Shown here piece by piece: positions 33,671 through 42,668 of a stretch of 64,000 bases of DNA (positions are counted from its first letter, which is position 1; the number at the start of each line of letters is the position of its first letter). The translations under genes and the position numbers were made by a program. The DNA is taken from NCBI RefSeq assembly GCF_006363915.1, contig NZ_CP040946.1, one strand, 5' to 3'. Under the pieces are notes generated by a model. That model saw only the letters and a program-made list of their open reading frames with translations, searched no databases and was not told where the DNA came from. Source of the stretch: Methylophilus medardensis (GTDB taxonomy: Bacteria > Pseudomonadota > Gammaproteobacteria > Burkholderiales > Methylophilaceae).

Positions 33671-34476
33671 AACCAATAAGGGATACGCTTGCGAAAACGA
33701 TTAAAGAAAATAAGGACTATTAACCAACCAATAACAGCCATAAGAATAGTCACCAGCCAATTAGTTGAGGTGGGATGGATACCTAATAATGGATCTCGAA
33801 CAATGGCAAGAAGGTGATAAAAAGGATTGAAATTCAGAAAAACAAGGGCAACTCGCTCTTGCAACATTTCTACACTCCAAATAATTGGAGTGGCATAAAA
33901 CAAAACTTGCATAGCATTCTGAATAATTTGTGTTAAATCCCGAAAGCGTGTACAAACTATTGAGGTGGCCAACATCATCCACCCTGCATTAATTACTAAT
34001 AACAGCAGTCCCAAAAGCGATAAAAAGGCAGTAGCTTGAATGGTTTTATGAAATATGATGAACAATACAGGCAAGATTATGATGTTGTGCCCAGTGATAA
34101 TTAAATTTCTCCATATCACACGAAGAATATGTGTAAATAGCGGCATCCTAACTTGAAGGATAGTATCCTGCGCTGAAATAAAACTCACACAACCTTCATT
34201 GATAAGTCCTGTGATTAAGCCCCAAACAATAATCCCTATAGTCAAGCTTGGCAAAAACTGTTCGATAGGTGCTCTGAACAAAGTCCCAAAAACGGCACCT
34301 AAAACTGAAATCATAACAACCATATTGATAGTCAGCCAAAAAGCACCTACACGCGATCGCCTATAGCGAGTTGCTACATCTTGCCAACCAAGAGTTGTGA
34401 ATAAATGATAATTCTTAAAAGCCCTGAAAACATCAGTGAGAGCTTCGTTTTTTGTTTGATTAATGGGATTAAACAC
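33667..34476 (-). CDS. Polysaccharide ABC exporter permease (Wzm-like)
   Basis: This 269-residue ABC-2 permease has six hydrophobic segments between about 45 and 260. GWQDVATRYRRSRVGAFWLTI (about 29-49) is the conserved amphipathic entry of Wzm/TagG/KpsM proteins, and FNPFYHLLAIVRDPLLG (about 215-231) the conserved C-terminal motif. It forms the channel for O-antigen or capsule export together with the downstream ATPase. The apparent start is GTG (34474-34476). It is the first gene of the minus-strand operon and is divergent from the epimerase operon. Confidence 0.92.
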   Translation of the reverse strand: MFNPINQTKNEALTDVFRAFKNYHLFTTLGWQDVATRYRRSRVGAFWLTINMVVMISVLGAVFGTLFRAPIEQFLPSLTIGIIVWGLITGLINEGCVSFISAQDTILQVRMPLFTHILRVIWRNLIITGHNIIILPVLFIIFHKTIQATAFLSLLGLLLLVINAGWMMLATSIVCTRFRDLTQIIQNAMQVLFYATPIIWSVEMLQERVALVFLNFNPFYHLLAIVRDPLLGIHPTSTNWLVTILMAVIGWLIVLIFFNRFRKRIPYWL

Positions 34477-34778
34477 TGGAATATTCTAAATGTAATTAGT
34501 TCTGTCAGAACTATAGTTTGAATTATTAAACCTTAGGGAGCGGTGTTTACAAAAATTCAGATTAAATATTTTATATTCAAATTTTCGAAAACTATTTGTG
34601 TCCATTATCACATATTAATAAGCCTCTTTAAAACACAAGCATTAAAGATTATCTCTAAAAAGAGATTTCAAACTCCCAAATCACATCCCGAAATTCATAA
34701 ATAAAAAGTTTTAAAAATGCCCTTGTAGGCATTTATGAACAATTTGGCTAAAATTCAAATTTAATTCAATTATTTAAT
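34477..34778. promoter_or_regulatory. AT-rich divergent promoter region of the polysaccharide operons
   Basis: These 302 bases without a gene separate the divergent Wzm and epimerase operons. They contain the perfect palindrome TAGTTCTG-T-CAGAACTA (34497-34513), 21 bases upstream of wzm. A hairpin AAATGCC-CTTGTA-GGCATTT (34715-34734) lies 44 bases upstream of the epimerase gene, and a short dyad ATCTCT/AGAGAT lies near the middle. The -10/-35 boxes cannot be placed with confidence in such AT-rich DNA. Confidence 0.5.
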
Positions 34779-35657
34779 ATGCATCTATTAATTACTGGAG
34801 CTAGTGGTTTTGTTGGAAAAGCATTGAACAATATGCTTACAAAGCATGGCCACATAACCCAAGCTGTAAATAGAAACTTTGCTTTTGAAGAATTCAGAAC
34901 AAATGAATATGAATGCATGATTCACCTCGCTGGAAGAGCGCACGTGATGCGCGAAAACACAAATCAGTCTTTATTTCATTACAGAGCAGTAAACGTTGAT
35001 TACACCCTTAAAATTGCTGAATTAGCAAAAGCTCTACAAGTAAAACGATTTATTTTCGTCAGCTCGGTAAAGGTTTGTGGGGAGACCTCAGAATATCCGC
35101 TCGATGAACTCGACACACCAAATCCAAGTGACGCTTATGGTTTAAGCAAACTTGAAGCTGAAATTCAGTTAAAAAATTTTTGTGATAAAAACAAAATTGA
35201 GTTGGTGATCATTCGTCCGCCGCTAATTTATGGTCCAAATGTCAAAGCAAACTTCAACACTCTTTTGAAAGTTTGTAAATTACCCATCCCTTTGCCATTC
35301 GCAAGCATCAATAACAAAAGAAGTTTTATTAATTTGGGAAACTTGAATAGTTTTATTGAGCTTTGTTGCCACCACCCAAAGGCTCCAAACAATATATTTT
35401 TTGTGTCTGATGATTATGATGTATCAATTTCTGAATTAATAAGCTCAATTAGATTAGCATCGGGCCGCAGACCATATCTTGTCTCATTTCCCATTGGGCT
35501 AATTAATTTTGGTTTTGGCTTGCTGGGCAAAAAGGAGTTAAGTCGTCGGTTACTTGGCAATCTTCAAATAGATATCACCAAAGCGAAAAGTTTACTGGGA
35601 TGGAAACCAGTTATTAGTTTTAAAGAAGGCATTGAACAGATGGTGGATAAGTCATGA
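34779..35657 (+). CDS. NAD-dependent epimerase/dehydratase (SDR, WbpV/GalE-like)
   Basis: This 292-residue extended SDR has the NAD-binding motif TGASGFVG (6-13), MIHLAGRAHV, FVSSVKVCGE (the catalytic Ser region) and YGLSKLEAE (Y120 and K124 of YxxxK). Proteins of this kind precede the initiating sugar transferase in many O-antigen loci and reduce or epimerise UDP-GlcNAc-derived 4-keto sugars (for example to UDP-QuiNAc or UDP-FucNAc). Together with the downstream 4,6-dehydratase this is the likely role. The stop overlaps the sugar transferase start by 4 bases. Confidence 0.88.
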   Translation: MHLLITGASGFVGKALNNMLTKHGHITQAVNRNFAFEEFRTNEYECMIHLAGRAHVMRENTNQSLFHYRAVNVDYTLKIAELAKALQVKRFIFVSSVKVCGETSEYPLDELDTPNPSDAYGLSKLEAEIQLKNFCDKNKIELVIIRPPLIYGPNVKANFNTLLKVCKLPIPLPFASINNKRSFINLGNLNSFIELCCHHPKAPNNIFFVSDDYDVSISELISSIRLASGRRPYLVSFPIGLINFGFGLLGKKELSRRLLGNLQIDITKAKSLLGWKPVISFKEGIEQMVDKS

Positions 35658-36226
35658 TTAAAAGAACAATCGACATTACAGTGGTATTTTTTGCTGTCAT
35701 TTTGGCTACCCCTTTAATCACATTGACATTCCTTATGGTAAAACTAACGTCACCAGGGCCAGCCATTTATTGGAGCCAAAGAGTGGGTCAGAAAAATAAG
35801 ATTTTTAATATGCCAAAATTCCGCTCAATGCGCTTAGGCACCCCGCAGATCGCAACGCACTTGATGAATCAGCAAAGCAAGCCCGATCAGTTTCTTACGC
35901 CTGTAGGTGGCTTTATTCGTAAAAGTAGTTTGGATGAGTTGCCGCAACTTTGGAGTGTATTAACTGGTGATATGTCTTTGGTTGGCCCGCGCCCTGCGTT
36001 ATTTAACCAAGAAGATCTGATAGCTTTGCGCACGGAAAAAGGCGTACATGTATTAAAACCTGGCATTACCGGCTGGGCACAAATCAATGGTCGTGACGAG
36101 ATTCCAATTCCGCAAAAAGTCGCTTTAGATGCTTATTACCTGCATCACCAGTCTTTATTGTTGGATATTAAGATTATTGTATTGACGGTAATCAAGGTGT
36201 TAAGACGTGATAACATCACACATTGA
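35654..36226 (+). CDS. Initiating polyprenyl-phosphate sugar-1-phosphate transferase
   Basis: This 190-residue short-form bacterial sugar transferase (PglC/WbaP C-terminal type) has an N-terminal re-entrant hydrophobic helix (about 8-30), then SPGPAIYWSQRVGQ and KFRSMR. The catalytic pair lies in SSLDELPQLWSVLTGDMSLVGPRPAL (about 92-117), and PGITGWAQINGRDEI (about 137-151) follows. It loads a sugar phosphate, probably QuiNAc- or FucNAc-type given its neighbours, onto undecaprenyl phosphate as the first step of the repeat or primer. From about base 35800 onward the GC content rises towards that of the host genes. Confidence 0.93.
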   Translation: MIKRTIDITVVFFAVILATPLITLTFLMVKLTSPGPAIYWSQRVGQKNKIFNMPKFRSMRLGTPQIATHLMNQQSKPDQFLTPVGGFIRKSSLDELPQLWSVLTGDMSLVGPRPALFNQEDLIALRTEKGVHVLKPGITGWAQINGRDEIPIPQKVALDAYYLHHQSLLLDIKIIVLTVIKVLRRDNITH

Positions 36227-36243
36227 TTATCTGGTCTATTCCT

Positions 36244-38163
36244 ATGCTTAGGCTTCCAACGCGATTTTTATCGTTACTCGCTTTTTTTCACGACACATCC
36301 GTTGTGTTGGCCGCCTGGTGGTTTGCTTTTGCGTTGCGTTTTAACTTTCATATCCCAGTTGAATTCGCTCGCTATATACTTGAGAGTATGCCAGTGATTT
36401 TCATCTGTCATGGCATCGCGTTTTACAGCTTTGGCTTATATAAAGGGGTATGGCGCTTTGCGAGTTTGCCTGACTTGAAGCGCATTATGCGGGCCGTGGG
36501 TTTTGCGGCACTGTTGAGCGCTTCTTATGCCTTGTTGGTGCACCCTTCTATTATTATCCCGCGTTCTGTGCTCATTCTAAATCCGATGATTTTGTTGTTG
36601 ACCATGGGCGGTAGTCGTTTTATTTACCGTGCTTGGAAAGAGCGGCGCTTGTTTAACGGCATTGCTTTACAGGGCAAGCCGGTCATTGTGATTGGGGTTG
36701 AGGACGCTTCGTTTAATTTAATTAAAGAACTAAGCAAAAACCCTGAGTGGCGTGTGGTGGCGATGATAGACCCTAGCAAAAAGCTAGTGGGCCGCGAAAT
36801 CATGCATACCAAAGTTGAGGGCGGGTTAGAAGATATGGCTGAGATTGCAGCGCGGCATTATTGCCAGCATTGCATGATTGCGATGCCGGGGAGTCGCCAC
36901 GAAAAACGTCGCTTGGCCGTTGAGGCAGCACGTAAAATCGAAGGTATGGAGGTGTTAACCTTGCCAGCGATGTCAGACCTGATTAGCGGCCGGGTGAGTC
37001 TGTCGCAGATCCGCAAAATTGATGTTGAAGACTTGCTGGGGCGAGATGTAGTGCAACTGGATTCGCATGGCTTGAGCAGCATGTTGGCCAATAAGGTGGT
37101 ACTGGTATCTGGCGCCGCTGGCTCGATTGGCTCTGAGCTATGCCGGCAGATTTTAAGCTTTCATCCGGCGCAATTGATATGCCTCGACCTTTCAGAATAC
37201 GCGCTGTATACCCTGCAACAAGAGTTTGACCAACGCGAGACTAACACGGAGCTGGTTTACTTGGTGGCGGATGTCAAAAATCAAACACGGGTGCAACGCA
37301 TCTTGCAAAGCCATCAGCCAGACGTGGTGTTACATGCGGGTGCTTATAAGCATGTACCAATGATGGAACATTTTAATGTGGTGGAAGCGTTACAAAATAA
37401 TGCGCTGGGCACCTATCAAATCGCGGCGGCTTGCCAAGCGGCAGGCATTCCCACCTTTGTGCTGGTGTCGACCGACAAAGCCGTGAATCCGACCAATGTG
37501 ATGGGGGCCAGCAAACGGCTGGCAGAACTGATTTGTCAGGGCTTGCAGCATGCGGACCACAGCAGTACGCGCTTTATTACCGTGCGCTTTGGCAATGTGC
37601 TGGGGAGCAGTGGCAGTGTGATTCCTAAATTTAGAGAGCAAATTGCTCATGGTGGTCCGATTACCATCACGCACCCTGATATTACGCGTTACTTTATGTC
37701 GATTCCTGAAGCCACGCAGCTGGTATTGCAGGCCGCGACCATGGGCAACGGCGGTGAAGTGTTTGTGCTGGATATGGGTACACCTGTCAAAATCATTGAT
37801 CTGGCACGCGACATGATTAAACTGTCCGGCTTGAACACGCAAGATATCCGCATTGAATTTACAGGCTTGCGTCCGGGCGAAAAACTCTACGAAGAGCTAC
37901 TTGCGGATGATGAAAGCACGTTACCGACTAGCCATGAGAAATTACGCATCGCACAAGCGCGCTCAGCCGATGCCCGCTGGTTGGCTGATTTACTCGAATG
38001 GTTAAGCACGGTGCCACACCTGCAAGAGCAACAAATCAAACAAGATCTGCAGCATTGGGTTGAAGAATATCATCCCGACACCCGCCCGGCGCCGGATGTT
38101 TCCTTGCGCGGTGGCGGGTTATCACTGGATGCCCTACCCTCACCTTCACCGCATATCCACTGA
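36244..38163 (+). CDS. UDP-N-acetylhexosamine 4,6-dehydratase, WbpM/CapD long type
   Basis: This 639-residue protein has four N-terminal membrane helices (about 8-110), a CoA-binding-like Rossmann region (about 140-250) and a C-terminal SDR dehydratase. The latter shows SGAAGSIGSELCRQIL (about 288-303), HAGAYKHVPMMEHF, LVSTDKAVNPTNVMGASKR (catalytic region with Met replacing the SDR tyrosine, as usual for this class), RFGNVLGSSGSVIPKF and TGLRPGEKLYEELL. It produces UDP-4-keto-6-deoxy-HexNAc for the preceding epimerase. The ATG at 36244 is preferred over an in-frame TTG at 36223, because MLRLPTRFLSLLAFFHD is the usual start. Confidence 0.92.
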   Translation: MLRLPTRFLSLLAFFHDTSVVLAAWWFAFALRFNFHIPVEFARYILESMPVIFICHGIAFYSFGLYKGVWRFASLPDLKRIMRAVGFAALLSASYALLVHPSIIIPRSVLILNPMILLLTMGGSRFIYRAWKERRLFNGIALQGKPVIVIGVEDASFNLIKELSKNPEWRVVAMIDPSKKLVGREIMHTKVEGGLEDMAEIAARHYCQHCMIAMPGSRHEKRRLAVEAARKIEGMEVLTLPAMSDLISGRVSLSQIRKIDVEDLLGRDVVQLDSHGLSSMLANKVVLVSGAAGSIGSELCRQILSFHPAQLICLDLSEYALYTLQQEFDQRETNTELVYLVADVKNQTRVQRILQSHQPDVVLHAGAYKHVPMMEHFNVVEALQNNALGTYQIAAACQAAGIPTFVLVSTDKAVNPTNVMGASKRLAELICQGLQHADHSSTRFITVRFGNVLGSSGSVIPKFREQIAHGGPITITHPDITRYFMSIPEATQLVLQAATMGNGGEVFVLDMGTPVKIIDLARDMIKLSGLNTQDIRIEFTGLRPGEKLYEELLADDESTLPTSHEKLRIAQARSADARWLADLLEWLSTVPHLQEQQIKQDLQHWVEEYHPDTRPAPDVSLRGGGLSLDALPSPSPHIH

Positions 38164-38258
38164 TCTATTTTTATATTTATTCATTCGGCATCTGCGATGG
38201 TTTGATGTCGTTTACAATATAGCCCCTATTCAACCCAGCCCAGCGCGATTCCCACTCT

Positions 38259-40166
38259 ATGCCTCATATTACGCTTGATAATGCCAGCCTTGCATTTGGT
38301 CATCATGCCTTGCTTGCCCAAGCCTCATTTCAATTAGATCCGGGGGAGCGTGTGGGTTTGATTGGCCGCAATGGTGCAGGTAAATCCAGTTTGCTCAAAG
38401 CCATTGCCGGGACGATCAAACTGGACGAAGGCACCGTTTGGCGGGCACCAAGCGTGCGCGTGGTTTACGTGCCACAAGAGCCTGAACTCGATGATGCGCA
38501 CTCTGTGTTTGAAGCGGTCGCTGAAGGCTTAGGTAGCCTGCAACAAACCATTATTGATTACCATCAGGTTACGCATGACATGGGCATGCCGGATGCCGAT
38601 ATTGATGCGCTGATGGAACGCATGCAAGCATTGCAGCATGAAATGGATGCGCAGAATGGTTGGGTCGCTCAAACACGTGTGGAAACCGTGCTGAGCCGCT
38701 TGAAGCTAGAGGCAGATGTATTGATCTCTACGCTCTCTGGCGGTTGGCGCAAACGGGTGGCGCTTGGCCGTGCGCTCGTGGCAGAGCCTGAAGTATTATT
38801 ACTCGATGAGCCGACCAACCACTTGGACCTAGAAGCCATCGAGTGGCTGGAAGATTTGTTATTAGGATTTAATGGCAGCGTGTTGTTTATTACCCACGAC
38901 CGCCGCTTTTTAGACAAACTTGCCACACGCATTACCGAACTAGACCGTGGCCACCTTACAGACTTTATTGGCAACTTTTCACAATATCAAATTAAAAAAG
39001 AAGAGTTACTCGCCGTTGAAGAAACCCATGCGGCTAAATTTGATAAATTTTTGGCCCAGGAAGAAGTCTGGATCCGTCAAGGGATTAAAGCCCGTCGCAC
39101 CCGTAATGAAGGCCGTGTGCGAAGGTTAGAAGCGCTGCGTTTAGACCGTGCCGCCAGACGGGAGCGTCAGGGCGATGTAAAACTCAACCTGGATGCTGGC
39201 GAACGGAGTGGCAAACTGGTTGCAGAACTTGATCAGGTCTACAAATCGTATGGCGACAAAACCTTAATCAAAGGCTTCAGTACGCGTATTTTGCGGGGCG
39301 ATAAAATCGGTTTACTCGGCCCAAACGGCATTGGTAAATCTACATTACTGAAATTGATTTTAGGTGACATTGAACCAGATAGTGGCGACATTCAGCGCGG
39401 CACAAAAGTCAACGTTGCTTATTTTGATCAGATGCGAGAGCAGCTAGATGAAGAAGCCACCTTAGCTGACACCATTAGCCCGGGGTCAGATTTCGTTGAA
39501 ATTGGCAATGAACGTAAACATGTGATTAGTTACTTGGAAGACTTTCTCTTTCCACCGCAGCGCTCACGCTCACCGGTAAAATCACTCTCTGGGGGTGAAC
39601 GCAACCGTTTACTGTTAGCACGCTTGTTTGCTCGCCCTGCCAACGTGCTAGTGTTGGATGAGCCGACCAATGACCTAGACATTGATACGCTCGAGTTACT
39701 AGAAACGCTGTTGCAAGATTATTCAGGCACCCTTTTCTTGGTCAGCCATGACCGCGCCTTTTTAGAAAACACCGTCACGCAAGTGATTGCCTTTGAAGGA
39801 CAAGGGAAATTAACTGAATTTGGCGGTGGGTACGATGACTGGTTACGATTCAGCCAGAATCGGCAAAGCAATCCAACGCCGGCGCCAAAAGCGACTACTG
39901 CGGCCCCCGCAAGCAATCCACCCGCCCCTGTGGTCAGCCGCAAAAAAACCTTAAGCTTTAAAGAGCAGCGGGAACTGGAGGCCTTGCCCGCAGAAATAGA
40001 ACAGCTGGAGCAAGAGCAAGCGGAGATTCAGGCTAAATTTGCACAAGGGGATATTTACCAACAAGCCCCGGAGCAAGTCAAACCGCTGCAAGACAGGCTA
40101 GAAGCCATTGAAATGCTGGTGTTAGAAAAACTCACGCGCTGGGAAACGCTGGAAAACCTGACTTAA
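38259..40166 (+). CDS. uup: ABC-F ATPase Uup
   Basis: This 635-residue soluble protein has two ABC domains and no membrane part. Walker A motifs are GRNGAGKSS (about 36-44) and GPNGIGKST (near 350-358). The signatures LSGGW and LSGGERNRLLLARLF are followed by LLLDEPTNHLDLE and VLDEPTNDLDID. The inter-domain linker (about 250-310) and the C-terminal coiled coil (about 565-635) identify Uup among ABC-F factors. It acts on ribosomes or nucleic acids; loss affects transposon excision in E. coli. It ends at a long bidirectional terminator shared with flgN. Confidence 0.92.
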   Translation: MPHITLDNASLAFGHHALLAQASFQLDPGERVGLIGRNGAGKSSLLKAIAGTIKLDEGTVWRAPSVRVVYVPQEPELDDAHSVFEAVAEGLGSLQQTIIDYHQVTHDMGMPDADIDALMERMQALQHEMDAQNGWVAQTRVETVLSRLKLEADVLISTLSGGWRKRVALGRALVAEPEVLLLDEPTNHLDLEAIEWLEDLLLGFNGSVLFITHDRRFLDKLATRITELDRGHLTDFIGNFSQYQIKKEELLAVEETHAAKFDKFLAQEEVWIRQGIKARRTRNEGRVRRLEALRLDRAARRERQGDVKLNLDAGERSGKLVAELDQVYKSYGDKTLIKGFSTRILRGDKIGLLGPNGIGKSTLLKLILGDIEPDSGDIQRGTKVNVAYFDQMREQLDEEATLADTISPGSDFVEIGNERKHVISYLEDFLFPPQRSRSPVKSLSGGERNRLLLARLFARPANVLVLDEPTNDLDIDTLELLETLLQDYSGTLFLVSHDRAFLENTVTQVIAFEGQGKLTEFGGGYDDWLRFSQNRQSNPTPAPKATTAAPASNPPAPVVSRKKTLSFKEQRELEALPAEIEQLEQEQAEIQAKFAQGDIYQQAPEQVKPLQDRLEAIEMLVLEKLTRWETLENLT

Positions 40167-40193
40167 CGCGGTTAGAGGCCTACGCACTCGCCA

Positions 40194-40237
40194 ACAAGCA
40201 AAAAGCCGAAGCATATCTGCTTCGGCTTTTTGCTTGT
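40194..40237. terminator. Bidirectional terminator between uup and flgN
   Basis: Perfect 20-base arms (ACAAGCAAAAAGCCGAAGCA at 40194-40213 and its complement at 40218-40237) are separated by TATC. The core GCCGAAGCA/TGCTTCGGC is followed by TTTTT on the plus strand, and by TTTTT on the minus strand from the A-run. It can therefore end both convergent transcripts. Confidence 0.92.
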
Positions 40238-40250
40238 ATCTGTGGACTGT

Positions 40251-40730
40251 TTAAACAGAAAAACTGCTGCGTGTTGTATTCGCTCGGTGCGTTTGGCCGT
40301 TTTTGCCATAAAACTGTGGCGCTGCACTCTTTCCGTTTAAGGCATCCAATTTTTCTTGGTTGCGCATAAAGTTTTTATTGATCAGGATGCCATTGATTCG
40401 ATTGAGTTCTTTGGCCTGCGTCAGCTGCTGCTGAAAAGTCACCCAAGCAGAATCCAATAAGGTGCTGGATTGTTGCTGCAACCAAACCGCCATGCCTTGT
40501 TCATTTGGCTCAAACCCTGCGGCAGCCAGTGCATCATAACGTTCATTCGCCGCCGCACCCAAGGCTTGTAGCAATTCTACGCGACGATCTACCATGCGTT
40601 CGATGGTGTCTAGATCAGCCGCAATTAATGCGGACTGTTCAGACTGCAAATCGCTCAACAGCTCAGACACCAGCGCGGCATCTTTCTCAAACGTTACCTG
40701 AGCAGTAGAGCTATGATTTGCAGAAGTCAT
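40251..40730 (-). CDS. flgN: FlgN, chaperone for hook-associated proteins
   Basis: This is a 159-residue mostly helical cytosolic protein. FlgN chaperones FlgK and FlgL to the export gate. Visible features are a long N-terminal helix (LVSELLSDLQSEQSALIAAD), RRVELLQALGAAANERY, and a C-terminal ELNRINGILINKNFMRNQEKLDAL typical of the family, with a basic flexible tail. The ATG at 40730 has AAAGGG 8 bases upstream, inside the end of flgM. A GTG three codons earlier would overlap the flgM stop by 4 bases and is the alternative. Weak primary conservation means position beside flgM weighs heavily. Confidence 0.85.
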   Translation of the reverse strand: MTSANHSSTAQVTFEKDAALVSELLSDLQSEQSALIAADLDTIERMVDRRVELLQALGAAANERYDALAAAGFEPNEQGMAVWLQQQSSTLLDSAWVTFQQQLTQAKELNRINGILINKNFMRNQEKLDALNGKSAAPQFYGKNGQTHRANTTRSSFSV

Positions 40731-40735
40731 CTTGG

Positions 40736-41056
40736 TCACCCTTTATTGTTTGGTTGTATCAAATCTTTAACTGTTTGCAGCAAACCATCCGCCACCTTGG
40801 CGGTGTCAACGGAGAAATCACCGCGCGCAATCGCTGCTTTGATTTCTTCGACCTTATTGGTGTCATACACCTCACCCGTGGCCATGCCCGCCTCTATCGA
40901 CTGCAATTGCACTGAAGCAGAAGATAAAGTCACATTATCCGAAGATGCAGTCGAGGTGCTGGCTGCTTTTTCACCGCCTTTATTGGCGGATCCTTTATCT
41001 AGCGTTGGTTTGTCTACACCCACGCCTAATTTTTTAATCGAATCTGAAATGTTCAT
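40736..41056 (-). CDS. flgM: Anti-sigma-28 factor FlgM
   Basis: This 106-residue protein begins MNISDSIKKLG. It has a low-complexity Ser/Thr/Ala linker (about 20-45) and the sigma-binding C-terminal helices (VEEIKAAIARGDFSVDTAKV, then ADGLLQTVKDLI). It holds sigma-28 inactive until the hook is complete, then is secreted. GAGG precedes the ATG at 41056; the frame is open 19 codons earlier, but that stretch overlaps the leader. A near-perfect sigma-28 promoter lies 70 bases upstream. Confidence 0.92.
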   Translation of the reverse strand: MNISDSIKKLGVGVDKPTLDKGSANKGGEKAASTSTASSDNVTLSSASVQLQSIEAGMATGEVYDTNKVEEIKAAIARGDFSVDTAKVADGLLQTVKDLIQPNNKG

Positions 41057-41125
41057 ACCATACCTCATCTGATTTTGAATTGTTTCAGGGTCTATCAAAC
41101 TCAAAACCCTCATTCGTTAACAGTA

Positions 41126-41152
41126 CTATCGGCATAGTTTAAGCGAACTTTA
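41126..41152 (-). promoter_or_regulatory. Sigma-28 (FliA) promoter of flgM
   Basis: Read on the minus strand, TAAAGTTC (41152-41145), 11 bases, then GCCGATAG (41133-41126). The consensus is TAAAGTTT-N11-GCCGATAA, so 14 of 16 positions match with exact spacing. It drives flgM and flgN as a class III unit. Confidence 0.85.
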
Positions 41153-41225
41153 ATGCTTAATATACTTTTTATCGCATGTTTATAAATTTCAGACATGTTT
41201 CAATGTTCAAACGTGGTACTACCGG

Positions 41226-41993
41226 CTAAAAACGCACATCCACCTTACCAGAGGATTGCGCAACGCCTTTGATAATCTGACCGCTGCTCACTTTCACATC
41301 CACCACCTGGCCCACATTCGCGGTTTGCATGGCGGTGCCATCGGCCGTGATGACAAAACCGTCACCCCGACTATTTAACTGTACGGTTTGCCCCTGCATG
41401 ATCACTGGGACCGATTTCAGGAGTTCTGGCCGCAACACGGTGCCCAAGGGCAAATTCAAGGTTGCCTGTTTACCCGCCAGTAACGCCACATCCGTAATGA
41501 TACCGGCAGGTAACTTACTTAAGTCCCCTGTTTGCATCACCACATCCGTGGTTTGCAGTGCAGCGCCTTGGCTCACGGGGAGTCCCGTGACGGCATATTC
41601 GCCCCATACCTGCACATCGGCTTGCACATACAATGTCCAAGGTTTGGTGTCTGACTGCAAACAGCGCACACCAATATGGGTTTTACCCCACAACCGCGCG
41701 CCTTGCACGGTAAAGCCTTCCATGACCGCACACTCTGCAATACGAATCCGAGTATCCAAGGGCTGAATTTCGATATTGACCTTGCCCGGGTAGCCTTGCG
41801 TCTGGCTTTGCACATATTGCATCACCGTTTGATAGAGCCGGCTGTGCATATCGTTGCCAGCCGCGTTGGCCCCTACCGCATGTTGATTCGCCAACACAGC
41901 GCGATCTGCAGCTTGCGTAGGCGCACTCAGCAACCATGGCAAGGCCAGTAGGACCAACATAGCGGGAATTGGGCGTTGTTTCATGCGATTCAT
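41226..41993 (-). CDS. flgA: FlgA, P-ring assembly chaperone
   Basis: This is a periplasmic protein of about 255 residues with signal peptide (PAMLVLLALPWLLSAPTQA). The SAF-like domain follows: VQTQTDVVM-type segment LQTTDVVMQTGDLSKLPAGI, then KQATLNLPLGTVLRPELL and the C-terminal VQLNSRGDGFVITADG and NVGQVVDVKVSSGQIIKG, typical of FlgA. It helps FlgI form the P ring. Two in-frame ATGs (41993 and 41984) give equally plausible starts; neither has a strong ribosome site. The frame is open to 42089. It is divergent from flgB. Confidence 0.9.
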   Translation of the reverse strand: MNRMKQRPIPAMLVLLALPWLLSAPTQAADRAVLANQHAVGANAAGNDMHSRLYQTVMQYVQSQTQGYPGKVNIEIQPLDTRIRIAECAVMEGFTVQGARLWGKTHIGVRCLQSDTKPWTLYVQADVQVWGEYAVTGLPVSQGAALQTTDVVMQTGDLSKLPAGIITDVALLAGKQATLNLPLGTVLRPELLKSVPVIMQGQTVQLNSRGDGFVITADGTAMQTANVGQVVDVKVSSGQIIKGVAQSSGKVDVRF

Positions 41994-42217
41994 TCTACGC
42001 AAACAGGCAAGCCTTAATGCCAGAAATAAAGGGGATTTGTCCTGTTTAATCCAAGAATCGTTGCACAAGGCGCGGCGTACACTAGGCATAGCTAGTAAAA
42101 GTCATGTGCGTGAGAGCAGAGCCGCATAATCGAATTAACGGTCGCAGATGACAAAACTTTAGCGGTTTGATAAAGCTGTCGAACATGGCTTGTGTAGAGT
42201 CAGGAAAGGATTAAACG

Positions 42218-42652
42218 ATGATGAACAAACTGGACGCCGCACTGAACTTTCATCAGACGGCATTGCGCGTGCGCAACGAGCGTCAAGAGCTGTTGGCATC
42301 GAATATTGCCAATGCAGATACGCCCCAATATAAAGCACGCGATTTGGATTTTAAATCTGCGATGCAGGCTGCATTGCAACCTAATCCTGCCACTGGCAAG
42401 ACCAATAGCAATGGCCCCCTACAGCAAACCAACGCAGCACATTTAAACGGATCAGGCAGCAACGGTTATGTGGGTGCAGCCGGCGACCCGCTATTCCGTT
42501 CGGTAGTACAGGGTTCCGCCGACGGCAACACGGTAGATATGGATGTCGAGCGTAATGCCTACGTGGACAACGGTATTCGCTATGAGGCCAGCCTGACCAT
42601 GATAGGCGGTCAGATTAAAAAAATGCTGTCTGCCATTAACGGTCAGCAATAA
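42218..42652 (+). CDS. flgB: Flagellar proximal rod protein FlgB
   Basis: This is a 144-residue rod subunit. LRVRNERQELLASNIANADTPQYKARDLDFKSAM (about 18-51) is the conserved FlgB/FlgC rod N-terminus, and VDMDVERNAYVDNGIRYEASLTMIGGQIKKML the C-terminal helix. It is the first gene of the flgB-J operon. AGGAAAGG lies about 10 bases before the ATG pair. The 224-base gap to flgA shows no recognisable sigma-28 or sigma-54 promoter. Confidence 0.95.
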   Translation: MMNKLDAALNFHQTALRVRNERQELLASNIANADTPQYKARDLDFKSAMQAALQPNPATGKTNSNGPLQQTNAAHLNGSGSNGYVGAAGDPLFRSVVQGSADGNTVDMDVERNAYVDNGIRYEASLTMIGGQIKKMLSAINGQQ

Positions 42653-42668
42653 TTAAAGGAGGTCAGTC

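Noticed and set aside
42090..42217. Possible sigma-28 or sigma-54 promoter for the flgB operon
   Set aside because: TAAAAGTC and GCCGCATAA occur, but with 17 bases between them instead of 11. The best GG/GC pair has 9-base spacing, so neither fits a consensus.
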